Assembly: GCA_907165275.2 (NCBI GenBank)
Contig: OU015649.1
Location: forward strand, 1,394,001 to 1,458,000
Direction of reading: 5' to 3'
Source of the DNA: Zygaena filipendulae
Lineage: Eukaryota > Arthropoda > Insecta > Lepidoptera > Zygaenidae
DNA: 64,000 bases
A model generated the notes under the pieces. It saw only the letters and a list, made by a program, of their open reading frames with translations. It did no database searches and had not been told where the DNA came from. Below are positions 31,534 to 41,811 of the stretch, piece by piece (the first letter of the stretch is position 1; every line of letters starts with the position of its first letter). The position numbers were made by a program, and so were the translations under genes.

Positions 31534-31853
31534 GGCTAGTTTCCTGGGTAAAAAAATCAAAATTCTATTTAGTCCGTCAGTTAGATAATAAAAAAATAAA
31601 AGACACGTATTTTTTGCTTTTTTAAAATAATGGAAATATGCATAGATAAAGCGCATTAAAGTTTAGGGTGGGGGACTCGTGATGTCACAGCTCGCTATAA
31701 CGTGCGAACAAACTGTAGCGAGGCGTGACGTCATGTGAAATTTCGACTTGATATATCTCCGTTATTTTTTGGTTACATAAAAAAAAAATACGTGTCCAAT
31801 ATTTTTTAATAATCTACAAAACGAACTAAAAAAGAAAATTTAGGAAACTAGCC
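31534..31853. mobile_element. MITE, AGTCCGTC family, full length (320 bp)
   Basis: Outer inverted ends GGCTAGTTTCC (31534-31544) and GGAAACTAGCC (31843-31853). Inner landmarks AGTCCGTCAGTTAGATAATA, AAGCGCATTAAAGTTTAGGG, GGCGTGACGTCATGTGAAAT. Confidence 0.8.
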
Positions 31854-32045
31854 TATTATATACCATTTGCTTACCGTGTGAAATAATATCCACGAGTTGA
31901 CGAATTTAAATGCAACTATCAGCCATTTTTATAACCTGAAGGTTGAAATTAAAATTTACACTTTACCAAAATGCCATTGAGAAGGTCAAATACTTTTGGT
32001 CTCTGTACCTACATACCAGAATTCCCTATAGAGAAACCCCGAAAT

Positions 32046-32345
32046 GGGCATGTTGACTATTTTTTCTTTTTTAGTCCGTCAAATATTGGACACGTATTTT
32101 TTATTTTTTTATGTACCTAATCAAAAAATTACGGCAATACATTGAGTTGAAATTTCGCGTGACGTCACTATTCGGACAGTTTGTATGGCGGTTCTATCGG
32201 TTAGTGACGTCACGACCCACTCACCATAAACTTTGAAGCGGATTATCTCTGTATATTTTAATTTATTTGAAAAAGCAAAAAATACGTGTCTATTGTTTTT
32301 TTATTTTCTAACTGACGGACTAATTGGAATTTCGATTTTCAAAAG
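32046..32345. mobile_element. MITE, AGTCCGTC family, opposite orientation
   Basis: GGGCATGTTGACTA left end, then AGTCCGTC, ATTACGGCAATACATTGAG, GCGTGACGTCACTATTCGGA and AACTGACGGACTAATTGGAA. The right outer end is degenerate. Confidence 0.78.
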
Positions 32346-32539
32346 ATTGATGATTCATGATGATTGGTTGTAATTTGGCCGGGCAGTAGGTATACCTAAT
32401 TCGCAAATGTTATCCAAATCCTTTGAGCCCATCTATCTGTACGGCCCATATTATCTGTTCTCAGCGGGTTCACCCGGGACACAGCTAGTATCTCTACCTG
32501 TTTCCCGGATGAAATGAATAATTCCGGGATAATAATTGG

Positions 32540-32865
32540 GTATTCTCCAAGGTTTGAATATCAAAATTCTAATTAGTCCGTCAGTTAGAAAATATAAAAA
32601 TAATAGACACGTATTTTTTGATTTTTCAATTTAATGAAATTGAACATAGATAAAGCGCATTAAAGTTTAGGGTGGGGGGCTCGTGACGTCAATATTCATT
32701 ATAAGCGCCATACAAACCGCATTGAATTGTGACGTCACGCGAAATTTCAACTCAATGTATCTCTGTTATTTTTTGAGTACGTAAAAAAAGAAAAAATACG
32801 TGTCCAATATTTTTTACTAATCTACATGACGGACAAAAAAAAATTTTTTTGTCAAGTAGCCACCT
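32540..32865. mobile_element. MITE, AGTCCGTC family, third copy in 1.3 kb
   Basis: ATTAGTCCGTCAGTTAGAAA, AAAGCGCATTAAAGTTTAGG, TTGTGACGTCACGCGAAATT and CATGACGGACAAAAAAAAAT in family order. Outer ends approximate. Confidence 0.75.
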
Positions 32866-34194
32866 ACGTCTTTTCAGTATCTTGTTTCTGTGTATGCAAA
32901 ATTTCATGATTGGTTAATTAGTAGTAACAGGCAGACAGACTGACAGAGTTACTTTGATGATATTAGTAGTACAAAAAGATCTCGCTCGCTGCGCTCGTGA
33001 TTCAATTTTAGAATCCTTCGCTTGCTCGGTCATCAAAGTTGAACACGCGGTTAAAAAGCAACTTTGCACTCATGTAGGTATAACAAATAACTATTATTTG
33101 TTACAAACTAGAGATTAAATTCCCTTTACACCATAAGTACCTATATTTTGTTGCTATGCAAGAGTTTATTGTACTAGAGCTGTATTCGACTGTTTTACGT
33201 CAGCAATGACGTCACGGGACGGGGTCTCGTGCGGGTCACGGCGTCCGCTACTTGTACACAGAATTATGGTACATACGCCCTAGGTAATAAGTCGCACTTT
33301 ACTATTAACACTGCAAATTTTCTGGAGAAAATGTAAATTTTGTGATGGATTTATATTTAATGTTATAGCAAGTTTTAGCATTCTCAAAGTTAGTGCTGCT
33401 CGTACATATGTATCGAGATACCTACCTACAAGTGATTTTTCCAAAACGAATGTATTTAATGACTGTTTAAATAATCGATAATAATTAGCCCCAAAATGAT
33501 CTGATATACGTAAAATAAGCATTTTATATTCTTAGGTTTAAAAAATTAACAATAATCTCACAATAATCTCTAGTTAGAAAAGAGCTTTCACAACATTCCC
33601 TTAAACTTTCATCAAACGAATGTTTCCAACCGTTCTCTTTGTTTGAGACGAAGTAATTAGTTATTTAGAAGCGTCCTGTTTCACAGCGTTTGTTACGTTT
33701 GCTAGCCTACATGAAAAGTCCCGTCTAATTGGAATACTTTCAGCTATTTGAGGCATTATATTTAAGTCCCGCTTAGCAAACTCGCCGATCGAACCCAGTG
33801 ACGCAGTATTGAGTAGCCATCCTAAAAAAACTAGATTAAAATAAAATCAACGCTAACAATGCTGCCAAATATGCGTATAGTATATGATATCTCGACCAAA
33901 TTCGTTCGGTGTTCCCCCAAAGCTCCGCGACAAGTTTTGCAGTCGTTAACACCATAAATTCTCATAACTGCCTCTCCGCGAAAAATGTATACGTCTATGG
34001 GTACGAGGAATAAAGATAAAAGCTGTAGCTGTAATAGCTAAGAACATCTCTCATAGTCCCGTTTCTATGCGAAAATTAAAAAACAAAAGCTCTACCTCTA
34101 CCATCCAGTGTCTACGCACACACCTTCGTAGCTGCTGCTACGAGCTACGCCGTAGAGTGTTACGATATTCTCAATTGATATACAGGTTTTGTTC

Positions 34195-34468
34195 GTCCTT
34201 ACATAATATATTATGTGTGACGTTGTTTGTCCGCGATGGACTCCGAAACTACTGAACGGATTTTGATAAAATTTTGTAACCATTTTTAATATGGTCCAAC
34301 TTAAAAGATAGCCGGAATTCCCGCGGGAACTCCGGCGCACTAATGCGGGGAACAGCTAATCACCGTAAACTACTTTCGGGGTACAAAGAAGGACATAGAG
34401 TACTTTTTTCCCGCAACCTCCGCGGGAACTCCGAAATTACCGCGGATCAAATCGCGGGGGACAGCTAG
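34195..34468 (+). mobile_element. Helitron-like element with duplicated 3' region
   Basis: Same subfamily as 47091-47322 (GTTTGTCCGCGATGGACTCC). It has a first end at CTAA (34355-34358) and a second, intact end GGGGGACAGCTAG|T at 34468. Confidence 0.68.
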
Positions 34469-34642
34469 TATTACTATAAAACAAAGTCCTCTGCCGCATC
34501 TGTCTGTCTGTCTGTCTGTTAGCGATAAATTCAAAAACTATGAAAGGATTTTCAACCGGTCCTGACCAATATAGAGAGATTCCAGAGGAAGTTTTATAGG
34601 AACTCCGAAATAACCGCGGGTGAAACTGCGGGGGACAGCTAG
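34469..34642 (+). mobile_element. Helitron-like element abutting the previous one
   Basis: Starts directly after the CTAG of the preceding copy; body ACAAAGTCCTCTGCCGCATC; end GTGAAACTGCGGGGGACAGC followed by TAG|T. Head-to-tail arrangement. Confidence 0.68.
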
Positions 34643-35199
34643 TATTTTAATAATATTCTCAAATAATGGATAATGTGTCACTGTAACATTGTAAAAACTG
34701 TTAAATTGTATGCCAAAAGAAGAACATGATCTCTAAATATTGTAATATAATTTATTATACATATTATGTATAGAATATTGGAGATAACACCCGTATCACG
34801 GTGGGCGCCCACGCGTCTCCTATCGTATCTGACTTTCGAATTAAGATAGCGTTTATCGATCTCTAAATATTTATTAATATTTTAATAATAACGCAATAAG
34901 ATAAAACTAATCAATCAATCAATATTGGATGAAGGAAGAGTTTGAAAAGTCAATAAGTCGAAATATACAATCTCATTTGGTGGGGCCAACACCACCCACC
35001 CATTAATAATAATAATAATTCTCGGGACGAAAAGAATTGAAAAATGAATAAACAAAAATAACTTTGGTACCTATTATAAACCCAAAATCATAATAGTAAA
35101 ATAATGCTTGAACTTTAATCACATGCGCCACTTGATTCCAAACTAATTAGCAGACTAGACTATTATTATTTATTAGACTAGCTATATTATGTAGTGTTG

Positions 35200-35340
35200 T
35201 ACCTAATGTTTTTTCAGGCTTTAGTGTAAGCACATAAATTCATCAGATAGGCAGTTAAATATTATCTCGACAGTAATTGAACTCACGACTAGCGTAGCAG
35301 TCAGGTTCGTTAACCACTAGATTGACGGTGCTGTAAAACC
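35200..35340 (-). mobile_element. tRNA-derived SINE, second family, decayed
   Basis: Minus strand reads CAGCACCGTCAATCTAGTGG, TTAACGAACCTGACTGCTAC, GTGAGTTCAATTACTGTCG, parallel to 50370-50517. The B box is damaged (GAGTTCAATTA). Confidence 0.55.
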
Positions 35341-35990
35341 ATTACTAGCACAAAATCTCCAAAATGACTTTAGTACACGCTTTATAATAGTCTGACGCAC
35401 GACCCGTGGACCGCCGGCTGGTTCGCCTGGTACCTCCATGGCGAATAACATATTTTACCGACCCGATCTATATAAAATTTTACTGTTTTTTTTTAATCTG
35501 TAAATATGTCGTAAATATTCATAAATAGAAGCGAATAGCCAACGGCGCCAGAGTTCCATCGCGCGGCGCGTTTTGGTTTAATTTAGGTTACACGGGCCAA
35601 TTTGTAGTCAAAAGATGTAACTATTCCGCTATACCTAGGTATATGTTTAGTAGTACGGGTGAACTACAACGTATTGGTGACTGCTGGGTCATGTTTTTCT
35701 CCAATTGTTTAAAAAAGTAGATAAATATTGGAGTTAGAAAAAACTGTTTTTCAGATTTTTGGAATGAGAACTCCTTGCTCTTTTAATTTTACATCATATA
35801 TAATTTGATAATAGTTCTACCGATCCACTTAACAAAAAGTCGGCTGCGGTAAAAAAAATAGTTACCTACATTGCGCATTAACGCCTTTACACAATACATA
35901 TGGATAGTCCACGAGCAATAAGACGCAGTCATCTGGGGGCACGGCAGTGCCCCCGCCAAGTCGAGCAACAAAAGCGGCACGGCCGTACTA

Positions 35991-36124
35991 TTGGCTTGGC
36001 GATCACGTGAAAACACAATGTATCTCACAAGTAATACATATTATAATTAAATTAGATTGTTTAGAACCATAATTATGTATTACATGTGATATATATTGTG
36101 TTTTCACGTGATCGCCAAGCCAAT
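35991..36124. mobile_element. Foldback (snap-back) element, 134 bp
   Basis: Arms 35991-36048 and 36070-36124 are near-perfect reverse complements (TTGGCTTGGCGATCACGTGA, AAACACAAT, GTAATACAT) around a roughly 20-base centre. Non-coding; class unknown. Confidence 0.82.
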
Positions 36125-36551
36125 CAATCTATTTAAAACATAAAAGGTTTTTAAATTTGATATGGTCACTATAAAATGTTATTAGATTAGCTTATAACAT
36201 GATAACTTTAGACAGAAGGACCCTTAAGTAGGCACTGAATAAATTAACCGACTTGGTATTACATTGATCTCACAACTTTTTACTGTAGAAGAAGTGAGTT
36301 GCGAGACTTGGACTTTTTTACAAGTTTGTTTTTGATGGGATTCCGTATTCATTTAACATGTTCAAGCGATTGCGTCGTTTGCAAATATTTATGTACATCC
36401 TATTTGTTCAGGTTTACAATAACATTGCGTATCCTGGTTCATAAACAAAAGCGTAGTCTTTGTCCATCACAACATAGACAAAGTGGGTTCGAGACGTAAA
36501 TACTCACACCTACTAAATAAGTAGTATAGGTATATGTATTTCATTTGTAAT

Positions 36552-36691
36552 GCTACTGCTCCACCTGCGTTAACGTTAACGTCGATGTTAATGTCTAACG
36601 TGGTAATGTTTGTAAGTTAACGCGTTAAAATGTTGGCCACATCTAAATTAGCGCACTAATTTACGCGTTAACACGCAGGTGGAGCAGTAGC
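36552..36691. mobile_element. 140-bp MITE with 5-bp target duplication
   Basis: TIRs GCTACTGCTCCACCTGCGT... and ...ACGCAGGTGGAGCAGTAGC, flanked by GTAAT at 36547-36551 and 36692-36696. The interior has several GTTAACG motifs. Confidence 0.9.
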
Positions 36692-36705
36692 GTAATGGAA
36701 ACTAA

Positions 36706-36941
36706 CCGCCGCACTCAGAGTCGACTTTAATGATTACTTAGTTAAGTATAGATTTTTAAAACAAAACTGCCGCAATTAGAGACGTTCAGTAAATTAATGT
36801 TAATTGGCATTTAATGAGATGTAAATAATTAGTTAAATGCCAATTAACATTAATTTATTAAACTTGTCTGATTGCGGCAGTTTTGTTTTGAAAATCTATA
36901 CTTAACTAAGTAATCATTAAAGTCGACTCTGAGTGCGGCGG
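36706..36941. mobile_element. Foldback MITE, PIF/Harbinger-like (TAA target)
   Basis: 236 bp; ends CCGCCGCACTCAGAGTCGAC and its complement; the two arms pair along most of their length. Flanked by TAA on both sides (36703-36705, 36942-36944), as for TWA-targeting Harbinger elements. Non-coding. Confidence 0.88.
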
Positions 36942-37000
36942 TAAGACAAACAAACGAGACCATTTCAACAACGCAGCTTTGGCAACCCGGAGATTCTCCG

Positions 37001-37480
37001 CCGCCGCACTCAGAGTAGAATTTAATGATTACTTAGTTAAATATAGATTTTTAAAACAAAACTGCCGCAATCAGACAAGTTAAATAAATTAATGTTAATT
37101 GGCATTTAACTAAATAACCGCCGCACTCAGAGTCGACTTTACTGATTACTTAGTTAAGTATAGATTTTTAAAACAAAACTGCCGAAATCAGAGACGTTCA
37201 GTAAATTAATGTTAATTGGCATTTAATGAGATGTAACTTAATTAGTTAAATGCCAATTAATATTAATTTATTAAACTTGTCTGATTGCAGCAGTTTTGTT
37301 TTAAAAATCTATACTTAACTAAGTAATCATTAAAGTCGACTCTGAGTGCGGCGGTAAGTTACTTCTAATTAAATGCCAATTAACATTAATTTACTGAACG
37401 TCTCTGATTGCGGCAGTTTTGTTTTAAAAATCTATACTTAACTAAGTAATCATTAAAGTCGACTCTGCAGAGTGCGGCCG
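37001..37480. mobile_element. Foldback MITE interrupted by a relative
   Basis: The left arm (CCGCCGCACTCAGAGTAGAA... 37001-37114) and right arm (37358-37480, ending GACTCTGCAGAGTGCGGCCG) form one copy of the same family, split in its loop by the element 37118-37354. Confidence 0.85.
37118..37354. mobile_element. Foldback MITE nested in the previous one
   Basis: 237 bp with complete CCGCCGCACTCAGAGTCGAC ends, flanked by TAA (37115-37117 and 37355-37357). Very similar to 36706-36941. Confidence 0.88.
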
Positions 37481-37689
37481 TAAGTCTTGTTCAAAGGGTG
37501 AGGTTTTGATCCCTTTGCTTTCTTCTTTTTCTTCTTTTAGACGTTCGCATATAAAGCATTTAGCCATTTTCAAGTAAAATAATTTCTAGTTGTACGGTTT
37601 GTAATTGCTAACCATGGTGCCAGGATAGCAATTTGTTCCCGGAGCAATTGGAGGACACGGAGGAAATCCGGTCAAAATTTTAAAAATAA

Positions 37690-37982
37690 AAAATCAATGT
37701 TTGCATATGTTTGTCCTCTATGCGTTTCTAAACCATTGGTCGGATTGTGATAAAACTTTGGCGAGTTGTTATGCCTGCGTTCGCAAAGGTTCCTAACCCT
37801 GATATAAAGAGATCTTGCGGGAATTCCGAAATTCACGCGGGTGAATCTCTGAAACGGTTGGACCAATTTTGACGGGACTTTCACTGCTAATTAGCTGATG
37901 TTATAAGGAGTAATTTAGGCTACTTTGGAGTTCCTGCGGGAAATAGGAAACTCAAGCTGGTGAAACCGCTGGGCAAAGCTAG
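37690..37982 (+). mobile_element. Helitron-like element, composite
   Basis: Has two GCGGG/AATTCC core blocks and ends GGGCAAAGCTAG|T. The middle (ATCTCTGAAACGGTTGGACC) matches the 27480 and 59232 copies. Confidence 0.62.
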
Positions 37983-38599
37983 TGTCATATAAATCTTCTG
38001 CCGCATACACAGCGCCATAAAACATAATAAAATTCTTTTTTTTTTTAAAGTTATCAACACGAAAAAAATAGTAGATATAAATAACAGAACCGTCATCTTC
38101 GATTGCTCACTCGTATCTCTATAGTCTATAGCTATACCTATAGGTGTTTCAGATCTATGTATCTACGTACATACCTGCCTAAATAATCAAAACGATTACC
38201 ACAGAGTTTACAAATAAGGAAAACATCTTAAGGAAACCCGAATACGAATTAGAAGCAATTCGAAGGCGTATGTGGATTATCACCCTCAAGTAGGTAACAC
38301 CCTTAGCGTTGGGTAAGCTCTGGGGATATGAATGCCGTTTTGCTAGGTACGTGGATAAAAAAACTGAAACAAGAATATACTTTATAAAGTACAGTATTTG
38401 TATAAAGTGTGAAGATCAGTGAACCAATAATTTAAGATGTAGGTAGGTAACATAGCGATTAAAAAAAGAAAAAAGAAAGCTCACCATAACCATTGCGTCT
38501 GAGCATAACCGTATATAATTTGAAATAACATGAAAATAACAAAATCCGAAGCCTTCTTTGCTAATAATAATGTCTAGTCACTGAGCCCAGGCGGTAACA

Positions 38600-38770
38600 C
38601 AAACAACAAGAAAAAGTGAAGAATTAGAAGATGAAGATCTGAAGATCGAAGGAAATAACGTAGGCCGTCTATCAACTAGATGGAGCGATAACAAATGGTG
38701 TTTTGTAAGTGACAGTCATAGGGCAAGAAAGGGCCGGATGAGAAAAGTCTGGCAAGATGGAAAATTGGAT
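38600..38770 (+). pseudogene. Possible LINE C-terminal remnant
   Basis: Plus-strand frame contains GRLSTRWSDNKWCFVSDSHR then ARKGRMRKVWQDGKLDEK, reminiscent of the GR...RW.D motif near the end of LINE ORF2. Short and decayed. Confidence 0.35.
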
Positions 38771-38864
38771 GAAAAAAGTCTGACAGCATCATCATTGAAC
38801 CCTTGTCCTCAATTCTGTAGTGGCAGGTATAGAGATTTGCTTTGTGCAACAAATATTAATTGGA

Positions 38865-38948
38865 ATTTGGGAGTGCATGCCTTCTATGGGCGGCGGTAAT
38901 GTGTAAGGTGTGCCACCTGCCCATTTGCCCCCTATGGCATAAAAAAAA
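38865..38948 (+). repeat. LINE 3' end, ACACCTGATGG family
   Basis: ATGGGCGGCGGTAATGTG, GTGCCACCTGCCCATTTGCC and CCCTATGGCATAAAAAAAA, with an A tail in the plus direction. Confidence 0.65.
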
Positions 38949-39009
38949 CACAAGATGTAGTCAGTAAGGGCATATACAAAACTAACCTCCATTTCTATAC
39001 GTCAACTTA

Positions 39010-39190
39010 GTCTATACTAATATTATAAAGAGCAAAAGTTAATGTTAATATAGACATAAACCTTCCTCATGAATCACTCTATCCATTGGTGAAAACCGCA
39101 TGAAAATCCGCGCGTAGTTTAAAAGATCTAAGCATACATAGGGACAGACAGACAGTGAGAAGCGACTTTGTTTTATACTATGTAGTGATA
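39010..39190 (-). repeat. Helitron-like repeat, decayed
   Basis: CTTCCTCATGAATCACTCTA, AAAGATCTAAGCATACATAG and AGAAGCGACTTTGTTTTATA, the same body as 25528-25735 inverted; the CTAG end is missing. Confidence 0.55.
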
Positions 39191-40257
39191 TTAGGTATAA
39201 AGTAAAACACAACACTCTTTGGACTGCGTCAATATGTAATTCAAGATTTTCCGATTCCAATTAGCTCAGTATTCGTAACTCTATGAGTATAGCTGCATTT
39301 TATTCTTCAAAAACAACATTGGCAACACGAGTTAGATTGTAAAAATTGGATGCGATTGCGATCTCATCGTGCAGATAAATTACTGCAAATTACTCTCCAA
39401 AGAGTCTGCGAGCTGTAGCCTGTACTCACAGAATTTCGTTGTGGCAAGCTGTCTACGCCCATTTTCCAATCTTTACCATAGACAACACTGATGCAACACT
39501 GATCCTCGAGTTCAATAATGGATAAATTGTTTTTTTTTTTATTTATTTATTAATATTTATTACACTTGGTTTCACTTTAGTGTGGACCGCATCGCAGCGG
39601 CGCCACTACGTGCGCTGCCATCCCTGTGAGATTCGCAACTGAGGGTTGTGCCTGGGAAATGTGACACTTGACATTCTTAAGGTTTGCGATATTTTCAATG
39701 GAAAAATCTTAAATATGAATTTAAAACTCTTTATCTATACTAGCGAGTAGCGAATTTCACTATCATTATTATATCTAGTGAAAATTTAATTTGTATTAAA
39801 TTCCAATTGAGCTATCTATTATATTCGGGTAAATCGGGATATAGGTGCAAAACCCTTAAAGTATTAGTGTTTATTGTTCTAAAAGATTATAAAAAAAATT
39901 CAGTAGTTAGATTAGTTACCACTTAGGATAGAAACAGCTTAAAATAAGGCAAGGAACAGCACATACAAAAAAGTAGCAGTTCTCTGCGACTTTGCCCGCG
40001 TGAATTTCAGGATTTCCTTACAAGTTTTTTTCTTAGCTTAAGTATTTACTTCAAGAAACAAAATACAAAAAAATAAATAAAAGTTTTGGGTAAATAATAT
40101 GTCAATTAGTTTTTATGCTTGATTGAGTAACAAACATCCGAACGTCCAAGAAACACCTACACAAACTTTCGTACCTATATACCGAAATTTGTTATTGACT
40201 GTTTACACAAAATGCCTTTACTTATAAAATTACTTATTAATTAATTATCGCTCATAT

Positions 40258-40601
40258 ACAACGTGTTAATGAATTAAACAGAAACCTGATACACCTCATT
40301 TAAAAAAATTAACAATAATATGATTAAAATATAAATTATGTCAAAAAATTAATGGTTTAAAAGTTATTCAACATTAGTATTGGAGGTGACCTATCTACGA
40401 AATTTCAAGCGCTACGCCCGCACCTACGTGTCAGTGACCGAATCGATTTTTTTGCTACAAGCGGCGTACGCGCCAAATATTTATAAATAGTTTAGACATG
40501 GGCTGATAAAAATTAAAAAAATATAACATGGTGCGATCACTTTCGAAGTTGATTCTGAGCAAACTATTTTCTAGTTTCCAGTCAATTCATTAACAAATTG
40601 T
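40258..40601. mobile_element. 344-bp MITE, ACAACGTGTTAATG family
   Basis: Left end ACAACGTGTTAATGAATTAA, right end TTAATGAATTG complement ending AAATTGT. The body (GGAGGTGACCTATCTACGAA, GGCGTACGCGCCAAATATTT) matches 54701-55054 in reverse orientation. Confidence 0.82.
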
Positions 40602-41164
40602 ATAAAGGGCACATCTTGAATGTCACGTAATAAAATTAATTATTAAGTAAGTACCTATATTGTTATCAGAAAATACTTGACCTTTTATGCATTGACATTC
40701 GGGTGGCAACCCTCGTCCGCGGGATGCTGCGCGCGCCGCCCCTAGAAACCACTCACACACCTTCATCCCACGCAACCAAACCAAATTCAATCAAATTCAC
40801 TATGCAACAAGTCACATTTCAGTTTGTACCGTGACGTCCTTGGATCGAAAAGTTATAAGTAAATGAAGAATGGCTAAATCGGACTGATGATGACGTCTAC
40901 TAGAAAATATCGTATACTTGTTATAGGGTAGGTAAGTCCTGTATATAGGTGTCGTTGGGTGGTGAAATAGAAAGGTTTATGACCTTTAACCATATGTGGT
41001 ACCTACACTATTATTGTTGCTGGATTTGAAAAGCGAGTAACATTTCAGTAAGGCTTTTGAAATATTTTATGAATAAGATAGGTAGTGCTACTTGCCTAGC
41101 TATACTTTCATAAGTAAAAATAATGGAGAAAGTTCGATTTATGGATATCACTTTTATACATTGT

Positions 41165-41192
41165 AGATGGGTGTTTCTCTACTACTTGGAAA
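41165..41192. repeat. Left target duplication and TIR
   Basis: AGAT at 41165-41168, then the 24-bp TIR starting GGGTGTTTCTCTACTAC. A subterminal AACACTGTCCCCAGC lies 11 bases further in. Confidence 0.85.
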
Positions 41193-41350
41193 CTGGCCCA
41201 TACAACACTGTCCCCAGCATATTTTTGTTAAATATTAAGAAAATGAATAAATACAATGAAAGATATTAATAAATAAAAAATGTATTCAAAAAAGCTCACA
41301 CATTATATTCTTATTTTGTGAGTTATAGCCAATTTTATGAAAAATCACGA

Positions 41351-41380
41351 CAGGGGACTGTTGTATAATCCAGGGGAATG
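41351..41380 (+). promoter_or_regulatory. Subterminal CAGGGGACTGTT motif, left side
   Basis: Perfect CAGGGGACTGTT at 41351-41362 and a partial CAGGGGAATG at 41371. Same motif as the right-side cluster; candidate transposase binding site. Confidence 0.65.
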
Positions 41381-41694
41381 TTTATATGAAAGAAAAAACA
41401 TATTTTCATTGAATATAAGCAATCAAAGCTTTTTATTTATTACTTTTATAATAAAATAAATCAACAAAAACGTATAATTCAACAAAATAAAAACAATTAA
41501 AATAATTATTAATTTTCTAACGAACTTAAACTTTTCAAAATCAACTTCTCTCCTTAATTTAACAAATATCTCTAAAATCAGGTATATGGAGTTACACAAA
41601 TAACACTATTACTGATAAATAACATTATAACGTTACTTATCTAACCTAAAAATTGTCATTTTGACTTAACATTAGTAAATTGAAATATTAAATT

Positions 41695-41700
41695 TTTATT
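41695..41700 (-). terminator. Poly(A) signal candidate of the transposase gene
   Basis: AATAAA on the minus strand, about 115 bases after the stop codon. A second one lies near 41430. Confidence 0.5.
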
Positions 41701-41735
41701 AAGAACCAGTTACAAATAATATTAGCAGCTTACAA

Positions 41736-41806
41736 CAAAATCAGTCTTACCATTGCACTTCAGGAAGTTATTCAAAATCAGTCTTACCATTGCACTTCAG
41801 GAAGTT
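41736..41806. repeat. 34-bp direct duplication beyond the transposase stop
   Basis: CAAAATCAGTCTTACCATTG... occurs at 41736-41769 and 41773-41806, identical, period 37. It sits in the 3' UTR just downstream of the stop codon. Confidence 0.9.
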
Positions 41807-41811
41807 TTAAC

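Noticed and set aside
33280..33522. Minus-strand frame with LFKQSLNTFVLEKS, faintly like the LINE C-terminal FKKTLSQYVL motif.
   Set aside because: The preceding YGKK...LP motif is missing and similarity is limited to about ten residues.
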